Below are positions 21,724 to 30,279 of a stretch of 60,000 nt of DNA, one piece after another. The notes beneath the pieces were generated by a model that was not told the origin of the DNA, did not search any database, and saw nothing but the letters and a program-made list of their open reading frames with translations. Position 1 is the first letter of the stretch. Every line of letters starts with the position of its first letter. The DNA is from Hydractinia symbiolongicarpus (lineage: Eukaryota > Cnidaria > Hydrozoa > Anthoathecata > Hydractiniidae): positions 19,594,001 to 19,654,000 of the forward strand of contig NC_079884.1 in assembly GCF_029227915.1 (NCBI RefSeq), given 5' to 3'. A program made the position numbers and the translations under genes.

Positions 21724-24700
21724 TTATGGAATCAATTGCCGACACTCTGTGCATGAACAGTGAGAGCCATTCCATTTTTTAATCATTTGCTTAAATTTAA
21801 CTAGATCTTTGCAACTCTTCGTATGAAAAGGAAGTTTATTCCAAACTTTTGAGGCTAAACATCGCAAACTGTTTAGACCAAAGGTGCTTGTTTTTACACT
21901 GATGGTTTTTAGGTTGTTCATGTTTTGACTTCTTACTGGCCTATCAGTTTCCTCAAAAAGGAAAATATCTTTCATGAAAGAAGGACTGATGTTTCTCCGA
22001 ATTTTAAATATTTCTATGCATAAATATCTGTGCCTTAGTAATTCCATATAATGTTTATTTGGGAGGCAATCAACTGGTCTTGGGTCATCATGAATAAAAC
22101 TTAAAGCCCTGTTGTGGAGTTTTTCAATTTTCAAAAGAGATTTCGAAGAAGAGAAATGCCAAACTAAGGGACAATAATTAAAATTTGCATACACGAAGCT
22201 TTGTGCTAAAATAGATCTTGTTTGCAAAGATAGTACATTTTTAAATCTAAATAATGCATTCAACTGGACTGAGGCTTTTCGACAAAGATTACTAATGTGC
22301 AAGTTGAAATTTAATTTATCATCAATTGTTACTCCTAAAAGTTTTACGGACCTTTCTGATTGTATGACTCTATCGCCAATGTTTATTTCAAGCTTCGAGT
22401 TATCAATTTTGGCTCTTGATAGAAGGATCGAATGAAATTTGTTTGGATTTGCTATCATTTTGTTATTATTTAACCAAGAAAGGGCAATTTCGGATTCCCT
22501 TTCTAAAGTCTTAATGAGATTTTTAATAGTGTTTGAATAAGCTGATATCGTATTGTCGTCTGCGTAATTATGTGGGTCACTATTTACAATAAAATAAAAT
22601 AAATCATTCATAAATATATTAAAAATAATTGGGCCCAACACAGAACCCTGAGGCACACCTGACAAAATTAATTCAAATATACTATACTCCGCATTTACTC
22701 GTGTGGATTGTTCTCTGTTTGTAAAATACGATAGAATATACTCAAGTGATTTTACATCAAAACCGTAAGCATGAAGTTTGGCTATAAGTAGATCGTGGGG
22801 GACACAGTCAAAAGCTTTTGATAAGTCCATTAATAATGAACCAACCACATAATTCAGATCCAGTTTTTTTTTCCAATCCTCTAATAGGCGTAACAATACG
22901 TGATTGGTGCTATAGTTTTTCCTGTAAGCAGATAAGTACACAGAAAGTTTTTTTTCCATGAAAGACATTATTTGCTCTTTGATTATTATTTCATAAAACT
23001 TAGAGAAAAAATTTAATACACTAAAAGGTCTAAAATTATTGAGACTGTACTTTTCCTTGCTTCCCTTGTCAATTGGTGTAACAACCGCACGCTTAGCTTT
23101 AGTTGGGAAAAAACTGGCACGGATGCTACTATTTAAGGCATTTTTGAGGGGCAATATTAAGTGCTCACTAGCTAGTTTTGCAAGTTTTGGCGGTATCTTA
23201 TCTTCGCCTGCAGATGCTTTAGTGTTTATTTCTGTAAATATTTTTTTGATTTCTTCATCACTTATTTCCTTAAATTGAAAATTTTCAGACACATTTTCAA
23301 TATTTTCTTTTATCTTTAGGATACTTGGATAAATACCACTGCTATTTTCAACAATATTTATGAAGTGGCTATTCAATGTTGTTGCCACTTCATTTTCATC
23401 TGTAATCAAATTATCGTTTTGGATTATCGTAATATTTGCATTACTTAAACAATTTTTATTTGTTACAAAAGGTTTCATAACTTTCCAAAAATTTTTATTT
23501 TCGACTGCTCCGGCCTGGGTTATTTTTTTAAAATATTCCTTAACAGCTATATTTCGTAATTTTACGCATTTGTTTCTTTGTCTTTTATAATTGGCATTGT
23601 TTTCCTCAGTTTTATCATTGTTATATTCATTTTTAAACCTTGACCTAGAGTATATAGCCTTTCTTAATTCTTTATTCATGAAGGGAGCATCGTTTCCACG
23701 CAATGTTTTCTGTTTCAAAGGAGCATGTTTATCTACTATATTTCTAAAAATTACTTGAAGATTTTCATAGTTCAAATCAGGATCGGCAGTGTCACAACAA
23801 AAGTCAGCAGCTTTTACATCAGCCAAAAACGTCTTTTCATCGAAATTTTTATAGTTTCTATAGAATATTTTCTTTGGCTGTAAACGGGCCAGATGCATTT
23901 TTAAAAATTTAGTTATCATTAGATGATGGTCACTTAACCCTGTTTCAAACGCTGAACTATTTTGAAAAGACCTATATCTGTTTGTCAATAAGACATCAAT
24001 TGAAGAGTATTCTGTTCCTGCAAAGCATGTTTTATCTTTAATGAGGTTTTTGAGATTGAAAATATCACAAAGTGACTGCATCTGCCCATAGCCACTATCA
24101 CTTGGATTATAAAAATCTATATTAATATCACCCAGAACAATAATATTGTCACATTTAGAAAGAGCATTGTTTAGAATTTTTTCCAATTCATAGAAAAATT
24201 GTGTTAATTTCAAATATGAAGGTGGCCGATAAATACTAATTATAATCCATTTTTTATTTCTAATAGTAATTTCAGAACAGATAATTTCATTCTCTACAAT
24301 TCCAATATTGTGTAACTGTTTACAAATGACCCCTTTCCCAACATACTCAATTAAACCTCCTCCATGTATGTTTCTGTCCTTTCGGGTTCTAATTTCATAT
24401 CCGTCAATATTAAATTGAGCAGTTGGAAAAGATTCATCCAGTTTAGTTTCTGCAAGTACGAAATAGTCAGGAGAAAATTTAGACATGATCTCTCTGACGT
24501 CGACAATTTTATTTCTCAGACTGTTTATATTTAAGTAACCTAAAAGAGGATTATCGGGATTAGCAACTCTAAGTTTACAGATACTATCGAGCGGGCTATC
24601 AGGTTCGGAATTTGAATTATGTGTTTGGTTAAGATCATCAATTTCATTTTGTAATAACAAAGGGCTATTTTGTGTTTCACTTGAATCTGAAAAAACTTGT

Positions 24701-24738
24701 GCCTCTTGTGGTGTCTGAGTGCAAGGACCTATACCCAA
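21724..24738 (-). CDS. LINE1 ORF2: endonuclease-reverse transcriptase, intact 1004 aa
   Basis: Full-length ORF2 protein of a CR1-like retrotransposon, which nicks target DNA and primes reverse transcription from the nick. Endonuclease domain about residues 65-290: GYLNINSLRNK, the catalytic AETKLDES, VLGDINID and GLSDHH boxes are all present. RT domain about 480-780: PIDKGSKEKYSLNNFRPFSV, LLMDLSKAFDCVPHDLL (first catalytic Asp), GVPQGSVLGP and the HNYADDN box near residue 724 with both Asp residues. The C-terminus has a Cys-rich HCSCTECRQL motif. It starts next to, and overlaps, the end of the ORF1 remnant. No stop or frameshift interrupts it, so the copy is young relative to its Polinton host. 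The start ATG at 24,738 is the first in the frame; an internal start nearer GYLNINS is possible. Confidence 0.92.
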   Translation of the reverse strand: MGIGPCTQTPQEAQVFSDSSETQNSPLLLQNEIDDLNQTHNSNSEPDSPLDSICKLRVANPDNPLLGYLNINSLRNKIVDVREIMSKFSPDYFVLAETKLDESFPTAQFNIDGYEIRTRKDRNIHGGGLIEYVGKGVICKQLHNIGIVENEIICSEITIRNKKWIIISIYRPPSYLKLTQFFYELEKILNNALSKCDNIIVLGDINIDFYNPSDSGYGQMQSLCDIFNLKNLIKDKTCFAGTEYSSIDVLLTNRYRSFQNSSAFETGLSDHHLMITKFLKMHLARLQPKKIFYRNYKNFDEKTFLADVKAADFCCDTADPDLNYENLQVIFRNIVDKHAPLKQKTLRGNDAPFMNKELRKAIYSRSRFKNEYNNDKTEENNANYKRQRNKCVKLRNIAVKEYFKKITQAGAVENKNFWKVMKPFVTNKNCLSNANITIIQNDNLITDENEVATTLNSHFINIVENSSGIYPSILKIKENIENVSENFQFKEISDEEIKKIFTEINTKASAGEDKIPPKLAKLASEHLILPLKNALNSSIRASFFPTKAKRAVVTPIDKGSKEKYSLNNFRPFSVLNFFSKFYEIIIKEQIMSFMEKKLSVYLSAYRKNYSTNHVLLRLLEDWKKKLDLNYVVGSLLMDLSKAFDCVPHDLLIAKLHAYGFDVKSLEYILSYFTNREQSTRVNAEYSIFELILSGVPQGSVLGPIIFNIFMNDLFYFIVNSDPHNYADDNTISAYSNTIKNLIKTLERESEIALSWLNNNKMIANPNKFHSILLSRAKIDNSKLEINIGDRVIQSERSVKLLGVTIDDKLNFNLHISNLCRKASVQLNALFRFKNVLSLQTRSILAQSFVYANFNYCPLVWHFSSSKSLLKIEKLHNRALSFIHDDPRPVDCLPNKHYMELLRHRYLCIEIFKIRRNISPSFMKDIFLFEETDRPVRSQNMNNLKTISVKTSTFGLNSLRCLASKVWNKLPFHTKSCKDLVKFKQMIKKWNGSHCSCTECRQLIP

Positions 24739-25069
24739 GACTGGAAGTACATGTTGTGGTATAAAAAATGATTAAGATAATATAAATAATTTTTCGTTAA
24801 CATAGTTTTACCATCGTCTGTAAGGTGGATTCCATCTTTCCATAAAGAAGAGTTTTTTATGTTGTCATTATCAATAAAAGTAACATCTAAAGCCTCGCAT
24901 CTTTCCTTTAACAATCGGTTAATTTCATCGATTCGACTTTCGTCAACTCGTGAACCCGTTATCAAGCTGGATATAAAAACCTTTTCCACACCAGAGTTTG
25001 TACATTTTTCTGCAATTTTAATTAATCCGTTCACTATTTCGACATTAGATGCTGCACTTAGATTTTTCG
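24729..25069 (-). pseudogene. LINE1 ORF1 fragment: SGNH esterase C-terminal half
   Basis: Carries EIVNGLIKIAEKC, VFISSLITGSRVD and WKDGIHLTDDGKTML, the last with the Asp-x-x-His pair of an SGNH/GDSL hydrolase, the domain found in ORF1 proteins of many CR1/L2-type LINEs. The upstream part with the GDS serine motif was lost by 5' truncation at 25,069; the open frame beyond it toward 25,109 is Polinton sequence in another frame. Ends at 24,729, overlapping ORF2 by 10 bases. Confidence 0.8.
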
Positions 25070-25522
25070 ACCATCTCCATATCATCGTCCGCGTTCTCGA
25101 CATGAACAAGCTCGTTCAGAATTTTTTAAGCCATGGCCTTGCTGCTTTTGTTGGGTGTACTATTGTCGGTGAAGCCTATAGCTCGCAGTCGATTTGTACC
25201 TAACGTCCTCTGTTCCTCGGCGACGCTCCTCATCTCACCGTTCTTTATCGTGATCTCTATGCCGTCATAAAAAAGTTGGTTCTCTCATACCTCAACCTCC
25301 TTGTAATATCTCGCATTTGGCGGGTATAGCTTCTCGCCAAGTTGTTTGTATAGATCGTCGATCTTCGATCTTTTAAGCTTAATACTCTCCTGTCCTGTCC
25401 TGTCCAGGCTGGGTAATTTCAGGTCTGCTGAAAGATCCATCATCTGTATCGTCTGGAATTTTCTTCTCAGGCGTAAAATCGTCTCCTGGTTAATAAGTGG
25501 GATTTATAGGAGAGATAGAGAA

Positions 25523-25622
25523 ATGTATGTTCTGCCGCAGTCGCGCACGCACATCGCGCACACCCACGGTCAACCACAAGAAATCAATACCATGCTGTGC
25601 TTAGCCATGGAATTCAAGGGTA
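25523..25622 (+). pseudogene. P1 major capsid protein, first codons only
   Basis: Starts ATGTATG and ends in a stretch with an N-T-M-L..A-M..K-G-K pattern alignable to the P3 capsid start (47,590 onward). Similarity ends near 25,622, probably the P1/P4 boundary. Short and divergent, hence tentative. Confidence 0.4.
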
Positions 25623-25724
25623 AGTCCCTAATAGGTAGCGCTTAGTCATGCATATCAAAATCATACAAAAATGAGTAAAAAAATGTTCTAGCACACCTAG
25701 TAGGGGAATTCCCTGATATAGTGA

Positions 25725-25753
25725 TGACGTCATCAAAAATCAACGCATGCGCA
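25725..25753. promoter_or_regulatory. CRE-like and NRF1-like sites at P4 left end
   Basis: TGACGTCA at 25,725-25,732 is a perfect cAMP-response-element palindrome, and GCATGCGCA at 25,745-25,753 matches most of an NRF1 site. Both motifs recur in the left end of P3 (42,786-42,793 and 42,866-42,874). Function is inferred from motif and position only. Confidence 0.35.
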
Positions 25754-25796
25754 GTAGCATACAACCTTGTTGTAAGATAAAAAATACTACTAATAT

Positions 25797-25859
25797 ATGT
25801 GCATAAACTGTCAGAGAAAATTTGATACATTTGGAAGTGCGGTAGTCATGACCTTTATA
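25797..25859 (+). pseudogene. P4 small TM/coiled-coil protein, 5' part
   Basis: ATG at 25,797 opens 21 codons ending at the TTTATA target site, where P2 inserted. The frame resumes exactly after P2 at 39,935. The 5' part supplies the first residues of a membrane-spanning segment (Gly-Ser-Ala-Val-Val-Met-Thr-Phe-Ile). Confidence 0.65.
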
Positions 25860-26187
25860 AGAGATAGGAATATGCGGATGTTGGGACAAAATCCCTTAGC
25901 ACTTTACCATTTTACGTCAAATCATGGATCATACCCGTTAAATCAACGATAGAAGGGTCCATAAAATCCGTTAGCGCTTTACCATTTTACGTCAAATCAT
26001 GGATCATACCCCTTAAATCAACGATAAAAGAATTTCTATCCCCCCACCCCACCCCAACCCCCCAATCCCCGCCGTGTCCCCCCAACCCCCCTGGGCCCCC
26101 CACCCCCAACCCCGCTGTGTCCCCCCATTACAGTGATAGGATTCAACTGTGTCTATAATGGCCTCTAGCGTACGTGGTAATACCATC
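25860..26187 (+). repeat. P2 left terminal inverted repeat (328 bp)
   Basis: Matches the reverse complement of 39,526-39,928 except for a few mismatches and one missing 75-bp unit. From outside in: AGAGATAGG end, two subterminal units containing 'ttaccattttacgtcaaatc', a C-rich tract (26,040-26,127) and a copy of the last codons of PolB in reverse. Confidence 0.92.
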
Positions 26188-26400
26188 AATGATAATAAAA
26201 CATATATAACAACACGCAAGCAGTTTTTGTTATATAATTAAAACATCTGTCAATCAAACGCTTATAACAATATGATTTTACATACCAGAAAGTTGTTTAC
26301 ATAAGAAAAAGTCAAAACGAAAGTAGCCGTTGCTAAGGATATTTGGTATGTAAGGAATGCATTGTTCTCTATTGTTATTCTGGTTTGATTGACATTTAAT

Positions 26401-26408
26401 TGACGTCA
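26401..26408. promoter_or_regulatory. CRE-like TGACGTCA in P2 left end
   Basis: Perfect 8-bp CRE palindrome just inside the left TIR of P2, beside the end of the membrane-tail gene. Same motif as at the left ends of P3 and P4. Confidence 0.3.
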
Positions 26409-26412
26409 TTCT

Positions 26413-26916
26413 TTATCTAAACAAATACCATATGAAATAACCTGTTGTCATAGCCATCACGAGAGCGATCTTCTCATCTTCATGTGTAGGAGTAGTAGTA
26501 TCTTTGTGGTAAGGTGCAGTAATGTGTTTATCAGTAGTACTAGTAGTAATAGTACTATGGATAGGAATATGTCTATTGGGGGTCTTTTTATCGGTAATAT
26601 GTTTATTAGGACCGGAGGTCCTGGGCACAGTAATATGCTTATCAGGAATCTTTTTATGTGATTCAGTTGTTTTTTCAATAACATTAACCTTTTGATTAAT
26701 CCCAATCGTCAGATCTTCACCCGATATTAAAATCTTGTTGTTGTAACCTACCACCCCTGTTTTAATTTTGAGATTCATGTCACTAGGCAACATATAAATA
26801 CCTTGTCCAACCGAATAATCAACTTTGCTTGAAGCGTAGTTTAACGTATCCTGATAACGTTTAATGTCCTCCTGAATATCAACCCTACGGTTAACAATGT
26901 CTTCAAGGTTGTTCAT
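26413..26916 (-). CDS. P2 membrane-tail protein, 167 aa
   Basis: Open frame starting MNNLEDIVNRRVDIQEDIKR. The first 75 residues are conserved with P1 and P3 (YASSKVDYSVGQGIYMLPSD, NNKILISGEDLTIGINQK); the middle is a long Thr/His/Lys-rich low-complexity linker (IPDKH, NKHIT, DKHIT repeats); the C-terminus is a hydrophobic IALVMAMTTGYFIWYLF tail suited to membrane anchoring. It lies 17 bases downstream of the FATxC gene on the same strand, as in P1 and P3, so the two probably work together. Function unknown; it could be a virion membrane or surface component. Confidence 0.75.
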   Translation of the reverse strand: MNNLEDIVNRRVDIQEDIKRYQDTLNYASSKVDYSVGQGIYMLPSDMNLKIKTGVVGYNNKILISGEDLTIGINQKVNVIEKTTESHKKIPDKHITVPRTSGPNKHITDKKTPNRHIPIHSTITTSTTDKHITAPYHKDTTTPTHEDEKIALVMAMTTGYFIWYLFR

Positions 26917-26933
26917 AAAAACTCTTTAAGCCG

Positions 26934-27644
26934 TCAAAGCGCTTGAATCATTACCCAAGATAGAAGAACGGCTGAGGCTTGCGAACTAAGAACAAGATAA
27001 GCATACGCCCTAACACTGCTTGAAATCTTTACAAGGCCTGTTTTTGTAAAGCCATTAGATTTTTCCACAATCCATCGTGTCTTGGAGTCGTCTGTGAAAT
27101 AACTCAAACCCGGAGTTGGATAGTTTTTACGTCTTTTTTGATATGAGCTGAAAAAGTATTGACCTCTGTATTTCATAGGATTAGAATCAACGTCATATTC
27201 ACCACATATTTTTAGAAATTCTTCGTTTGAATAAGGATTGTCATATTGATTAAAACTATCTTCAAAAGGTAGAGGTGTCTGCAAGCGCTTAATGACTCGT
27301 CTAATGTGATAATAGACATGAAAACGATATACCGATCTGATCCTAGATCTACCTTCTTTCAGGTGTTCGGAACTGACTCCACAAGCACTTGAAGCACACC
27401 AAGTGGCAAAATTGAGTTGGGTTTGCCATAATTTAAACGGTTGTTCATTCCAAATTTTCATACGTTGTTCGTTTTGATTCAGTTCGTAATTGGTAAAAAT
27501 ATTAGGAAAGACAGCAGGAAAAGAGCCATTTTCAGAGACAATAATGGTCTGTTTGTATAGATCCTTCCCATCCAATATCTGAACGTCCAGTCCTCCATTT
27601 GGCTTATAGGCCGCATTTGGGTTGTATTTGAAAATGCTATCCAT
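26934..27644 (-). CDS. P2 FATxC conserved Polinton protein, 236 aa
   Basis: Open frame from ATG at 27,644. Conserved marks shared with P1, P3 and P4: N-terminal YNPNAAYKPNGG, FPAVFPNIFTNYE, then PFKLWQTQLNFATWCASSAC followed by GVSSEHL, RSVYRFHVYYHIRRV, DNPYSNEEFLKICGEY and YFSSYQKRRKNYP. The two spaced Cys around a Ser/Ala pair recall a functional site but match no family I can name. Mostly soluble with an alpha-helical centre. It is divergent from the putative penton gene across 38 bases, and that inverted arrangement is kept in all copies. Confidence 0.8.
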   Translation of the reverse strand: MDSIFKYNPNAAYKPNGGLDVQILDGKDLYKQTIIVSENGSFPAVFPNIFTNYELNQNEQRMKIWNEQPFKLWQTQLNFATWCASSACGVSSEHLKEGRSRIRSVYRFHVYYHIRRVIKRLQTPLPFEDSFNQYDNPYSNEEFLKICGEYDVDSNPMKYRGQYFFSSYQKRRKNYPTPGLSYFTDDSKTRWIVEKSNGFTKTGLVKISSSVRAYAYLVLSSQASAVLLSWVMIQAL

Positions 27645-27685
27645 TCTTTTTGATTAAAATAATTCCACTCTCTAATATAAGAATG
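27642..27685. promoter_or_regulatory. Inverted-repeat divergent start region, P2
   Basis: CATTCTT (27,642-27,648) and AAGAATG (27,679-27,685) are perfect 7-bp arms; their outer triplets are the start codons of the FATxC (-) and putative penton (+) genes. The spacer is 30 bases and AT-rich. Same design as in P1, P3 and P4 with a longer centre. Confidence 0.6.
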
Positions 27686-28231
27686 TATATCACAATAAAT
27701 GACGTAAATAGTGAAAAGACAATCTATTTGTATCACACTATATACAACGAGACTGGTACAAAAGAAGTTGCGATCATAGAGACGTTTTCGGACAATGTTA
27801 CATATGAAATCACAGCTCCACTAAAAGTGACCATTGGAAAAGACGAAAAGTTGCTACCGAAAGGAAAATACACCGGCATGGAGCTGAACGCATCTTTAGC
27901 GGGTGATGTCACATCCACACCATTAATCAAAGACCCTCGAGTAATCAAAACAAATAAGCTAACCAACATAACAGAATTACATTTCAATCTGAATGAATTG
28001 GAGGATGCATTAAATCTTAAAAATGGTAGATATAGCGATAACCTGCTAACATATCATATATCTGAGTATGGTGATGTTACACATATTGAGCCAAAAAACC
28101 CACAATATAAGAAACTAAAGGGTGGTTACCTTCAATCACTTACTTTGAAAATAACTGATCAAAATGGAGATCTGGTAAAAGATAGTCTGGGAACAACAGT
28201 TGTCCTTCACATAAGAGACGGCAGACAATAG
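27683..28231 (+). CDS. P2 putative minor capsid (penton) protein, 182 aa
   Basis: The first ATG, at 27,683, gives MYITINDVNSEKTIYLYH; the frame is open upstream to 27,650 but without ATG. The C-terminal end (LQSLTLKITDQNGDLVKD..VVLHI) aligns in pattern with the end of the P1, P3 and P4 proteins (LEFMLTDxxHHEKN..GITxxLLI). Beta-rich composition, length near 180 aa and position immediately upstream of the major capsid gene fit the single jelly-roll penton of Polintons. The assignment rests on context, not on a motif. Confidence 0.6.
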   Translation: MYITINDVNSEKTIYLYHTIYNETGTKEVAIIETFSDNVTYEITAPLKVTIGKDEKLLPKGKYTGMELNASLAGDVTSTPLIKDPRVIKTNKLTNITELHFNLNELEDALNLKNGRYSDNLLTYHISEYGDVTHIEPKNPQYKKLKGGYLQSLTLKITDQNGDLVKDSLGTTVVLHIRDGRQ

Positions 28232-28322
28232 GTTTGAATAAAAGGCCATAGGTACGATAACGTATACGCTAACCGAATTAAAAGTAAAAATAAAATAAAA
28301 GTAATAACAAACATGGAATAAC

Positions 28323-29643
28323 ATGGAATACGGAAAAAGGTTAAATCCTGAACGTTCACTTAGAACTGCTCATGGTGTAAAAGGCTCACACCAAAAAGTA
28401 ATTGTGACACACAATCCAAGTGAGATTGATCAAAACCAGTTACTTTTGATTAGGTTTCTTAATTTAGGTAGCGATGATGTTATTGTTCCAGGGACTTCAA
28501 AACTAAGTTTCGACGTTGAACTCGAGTCAAAAGCCGACACGAAAAGAACATTAGTCTCTAATATTGGAAGAGCTATTGTTAAAAAGTTAGCAGTCAAGTT
28601 TTTGAGGGTACCGAGATTTTGAGCATTGATGACTTTGATCTTTTAGGATGCTACAGAGATTTATGGCTAACCAAGTATGAAAAGAGAAATGCAATCAGAC
28701 AAGGCATCATATCCAATGATGGATGTACGGAAAACTGTATGAAATTGAGGATCAGCGCTTCAGATAAAGACGCATCTGATGTCTCAGACAAAGCCATTGC
28801 CGATGCATACAAAAACAAGTTCACCATACCACTAGATTTTGAAATGTTAGATAGCACGATCCCATATTATCAAGCCGGATTAAGGAATAGGTTATGTTAT
28901 GAGATCACATTCAATAATTACGACAGGGTTGTATTATCAACTCCAGCCAAACCTTCCGGTTCTGCCACGGCACCGGCACCGGATGCTAAATACAAAATAA
29001 TTAACATATCTCTCGAATATGAGATTGTGACACAACCCACCTTAGCCAGATTCATTTCAAATGAATATGAAAACATGGCTTTACTATACGACAGGTTTTT
29101 GAGACATTACAAATTAGAGTGGATAAGTCGGACACAACGTGGAATTGGTCATTCAATACACCTTGTAAATCTTTGAAGGGTATATTGGTTTTGTTTGAAG
29201 ACGAACAAGCCTACAAACGAGATACCGGTAAGTTCTACAATCCGAAAATTAAAAAGGTATCCGCCATAGTTGAGGGTAAGCCTAACCAACTTTTTGCTCA
29301 AGGCATGCAGCCGTTTGAACATTACAATGAAATTTGTAAGTATTTTGCCAAGGGTAAACCAAAGGATGGCAATGCCAGCGAAATCAAAAAACATCTGCAA
29401 TTACATGATGTAAAAGTCTTCGATTACTTAACAAACAAATATGCTCTATGGTTAGATTTCAGAACAATAGATGAAAACTCCCTGCATAGAACCGGTCGAC
29501 GGATTGAAAATGCAAGTGAGGGGATCACCCTACAAATTGAAAAGACAGCAGAAACCGCAGGATCCTTAAACGCCTATATATATCTAATCATGGACGCTCA
29601 ATTAAACATTCAAAACGGTGAAATTATGGATGTACTTTATTAA
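28323..29643 (+). pseudogene. P2 major capsid protein (double jelly-roll), two frameshifts
   Basis: Three overlapping frames make up one capsid gene: 28,323-28,600, 28,600-29,110 and 29,110-29,643. The product would be about 440 aa, the usual Polinton hexon size. Conserved blocks: start MEYGKRLNPERSL, RDLWLTKYEKRN, PYYQAGLRNRL, KYKIINISLEYEIVT, then TWNWSFNTPCKSLKGILVLF, FYNPKIKKVSAIVEGKPN and the C-terminal MDAQLNIQNGEIMDVLY. The frame slips near 28,600 (after the run of five T) and near 29,110. Neither site has a standard programmed-slippage heptamer with a downstream structure that I can see, so decay or assembly error is more likely. The ATPase gene starts 6 bases after the stop. Confidence 0.88.
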
Positions 29644-29649
29644 GATAGA

Positions 29650-30092
29650 ATGGCGAAAAACACACTTTACATGAAAGAGCCACACACAGCATTATTCGTT
29701 GGCCCTACGGGATGCGGAAAATCCAAACGTGTTGTAAAATTATTAGAGAATGAATACTTTGATCACTTCGATTTCATCGTGATTATATGCCCAACATTAA
29801 GATGGAATAAGACATATATGGACCGAAAATGGTTTTGGAACGACAGATATGTGATTCTAATTGAGCCGGGAGGTATGTTATATGAATGGATTCGAAAGAT
29901 GACGGATTTCTGTGCCGGATACAAAATGTGTGGTATCCAAAAGACGGACAAGATCTCACAACTATTCATGAAGAGAATGATGTCATTGAATCACGATCAG
30001 AGATCCAGACGGTTAAGGAAAGGCTAAAAGATGGCAAATACACACATTTAGTCATGAGAATGGAACATCCAAGAACTTACGTGATTTGCTAG
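29650..30092 (+). pseudogene. P2 packaging ATPase (A32/FtsK-HerA type), internally deleted
   Basis: Starts MAKNTLYMKE; Walker A is GPTGCGKSK at residues 18-26, followed by FDFIVIICPTLRWNKTYMD and the IEPGGMLYEWIRKM segment. From about 29,925 the sequence jumps into the C-terminal part (VWYPKDGQDL, IHEENDV, EHPRTYV) in another frame. The segment that should hold Walker B and the LLELAISGRHR region, present in the P3 ATPase, is absent. The DNA-packaging motor of P2 is therefore dead. Confidence 0.82.
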
Positions 30093-30102
30093 ATTGGACG
30101 TT

Positions 30103-30129
30103 TTTTGTTACAAGACTCTTGTAACAAAA
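30103..30129. terminator. 3'-end hairpin after P2 ATPase
   Basis: TTTTGTTACAAG and CTTGTAACAAAA form a perfect 12-bp stem with a 3-base loop, 11 bases past the ATPase stop. It is preceded by gattggac, also found before the hairpin at 35,559. Proposed RNA 3'-end signal. Confidence 0.65.
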
Positions 30130-30275
30130 GTATAAGACTCCTATAGATTTCTTGAAATCTCCTATAGATTTCTTGAAATCTCCTATAAGACTCTCCTATA
30201 AGACTACTATAAGACTCCTATAAGACTCCTATAAGACTGCTATAAGACTCCTATAAGACTCCTATAAGACCACAA
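30130..30275. repeat. ctataagact direct-repeat tract
   Basis: About ten copies of an 11-12 base unit (ctcctataagac and variants) plus two 21-base copies containing 'tatagatttcttgaaat'. Fills the gap between the ATPase and the next gene. Could be a promoter region or a simple expansion. Confidence 0.7.
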
Positions 30276-30279
30276 CAAA

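Larger units (their letters stand above)
21503..25069 (-). mobile_element. CR1-like LINE1 inserted in Polinton P1
   Basis: A 3,567-bp insertion on the - strand with TSD ACCAT at 21,498-21,502 and 25,070-25,074. It is 5'-truncated inside ORF1, has an intact ORF2, a 3' UTR of about 220 bases (21,503-21,723) and ends in a tetranucleotide tail (GATT on the + strand, 21,503-21,530), as in CR1/L2-type elements. Confidence 0.9.
20835..25511 (-). pseudogene. P1 coiled-coil/membrane protein, split by LINE1
   Basis: The N-terminal half lies at 25,511-25,070 (blocks GDDFTPEKKIPDD, YKQLGEKLYPPNARYYKE, RLRAIGF, KILNELV) and the C-terminal half at 21,502-20,835 (coiled-coil region, then the hydrophobic ITIASIVSAVGLLIS segment, a Gly/Ala loop and an amphipathic GFVRKQLERLRKFLKYLA helix followed by AALPGIIGAIVSFF). 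LINE1 separates them exactly, with target duplication ACCAT. Extra stops exist, and the ancestral start codon near 25,511 is lost. P3 carries an intact version (47,558-46,611). Confidence 0.8.
18515..25625 (+). mobile_element. Polinton copy P1 (P3-type lineage), truncated at both ends
   Basis: Carries remnants, in the same order and orientation as in P3, of the glycine-rich membrane protein (-), putative penton (-), FATxC protein (+), membrane-tail protein (+), coiled-coil/membrane protein (-) and the first codons of the major capsid gene (+). A 3.57-kb LINE is inserted in the coiled-coil/membrane gene. No TIR, integrase or polymerase is present. All genes are broken. Confidence 0.85.

Noticed and set aside
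22965-23600. ORFs on the + strand opposite LINE1 (23,039-23,278 and 23,360-23,590)
   Set aside because: They are antisense shadows of the intact ORF2 coding sequence.
26030-26130. C-rich tract as telomeric repeat
   Set aside because: No regular telomeric hexamer; the tract is part of the P2 TIR and is mirrored at the other end.
26457-26705. 82-codon Leu/Ile-rich ORF overlapping the P2 membrane-tail gene
   Set aside because: An out-of-frame reading of the Thr/His-rich linker of the real gene on the same strand; hydrophobicity is a by-product.
28590-28615. Possible programmed -1 frameshift in the P2 major capsid gene (run of T)
   Set aside because: The run does not form a proper X-XXY-YYZ heptamer in the zero frame, no downstream pseudoknot is evident, and a second unrelated frameshift lies near 29,110. 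Decay or sequencing error is simpler.
30130-30275. CRISPR or origin iterons at the ctataagact tract
   Set aside because: Units are 11-12 bases, adjacent and imperfect, with no spacers; treated as a simple repeat.
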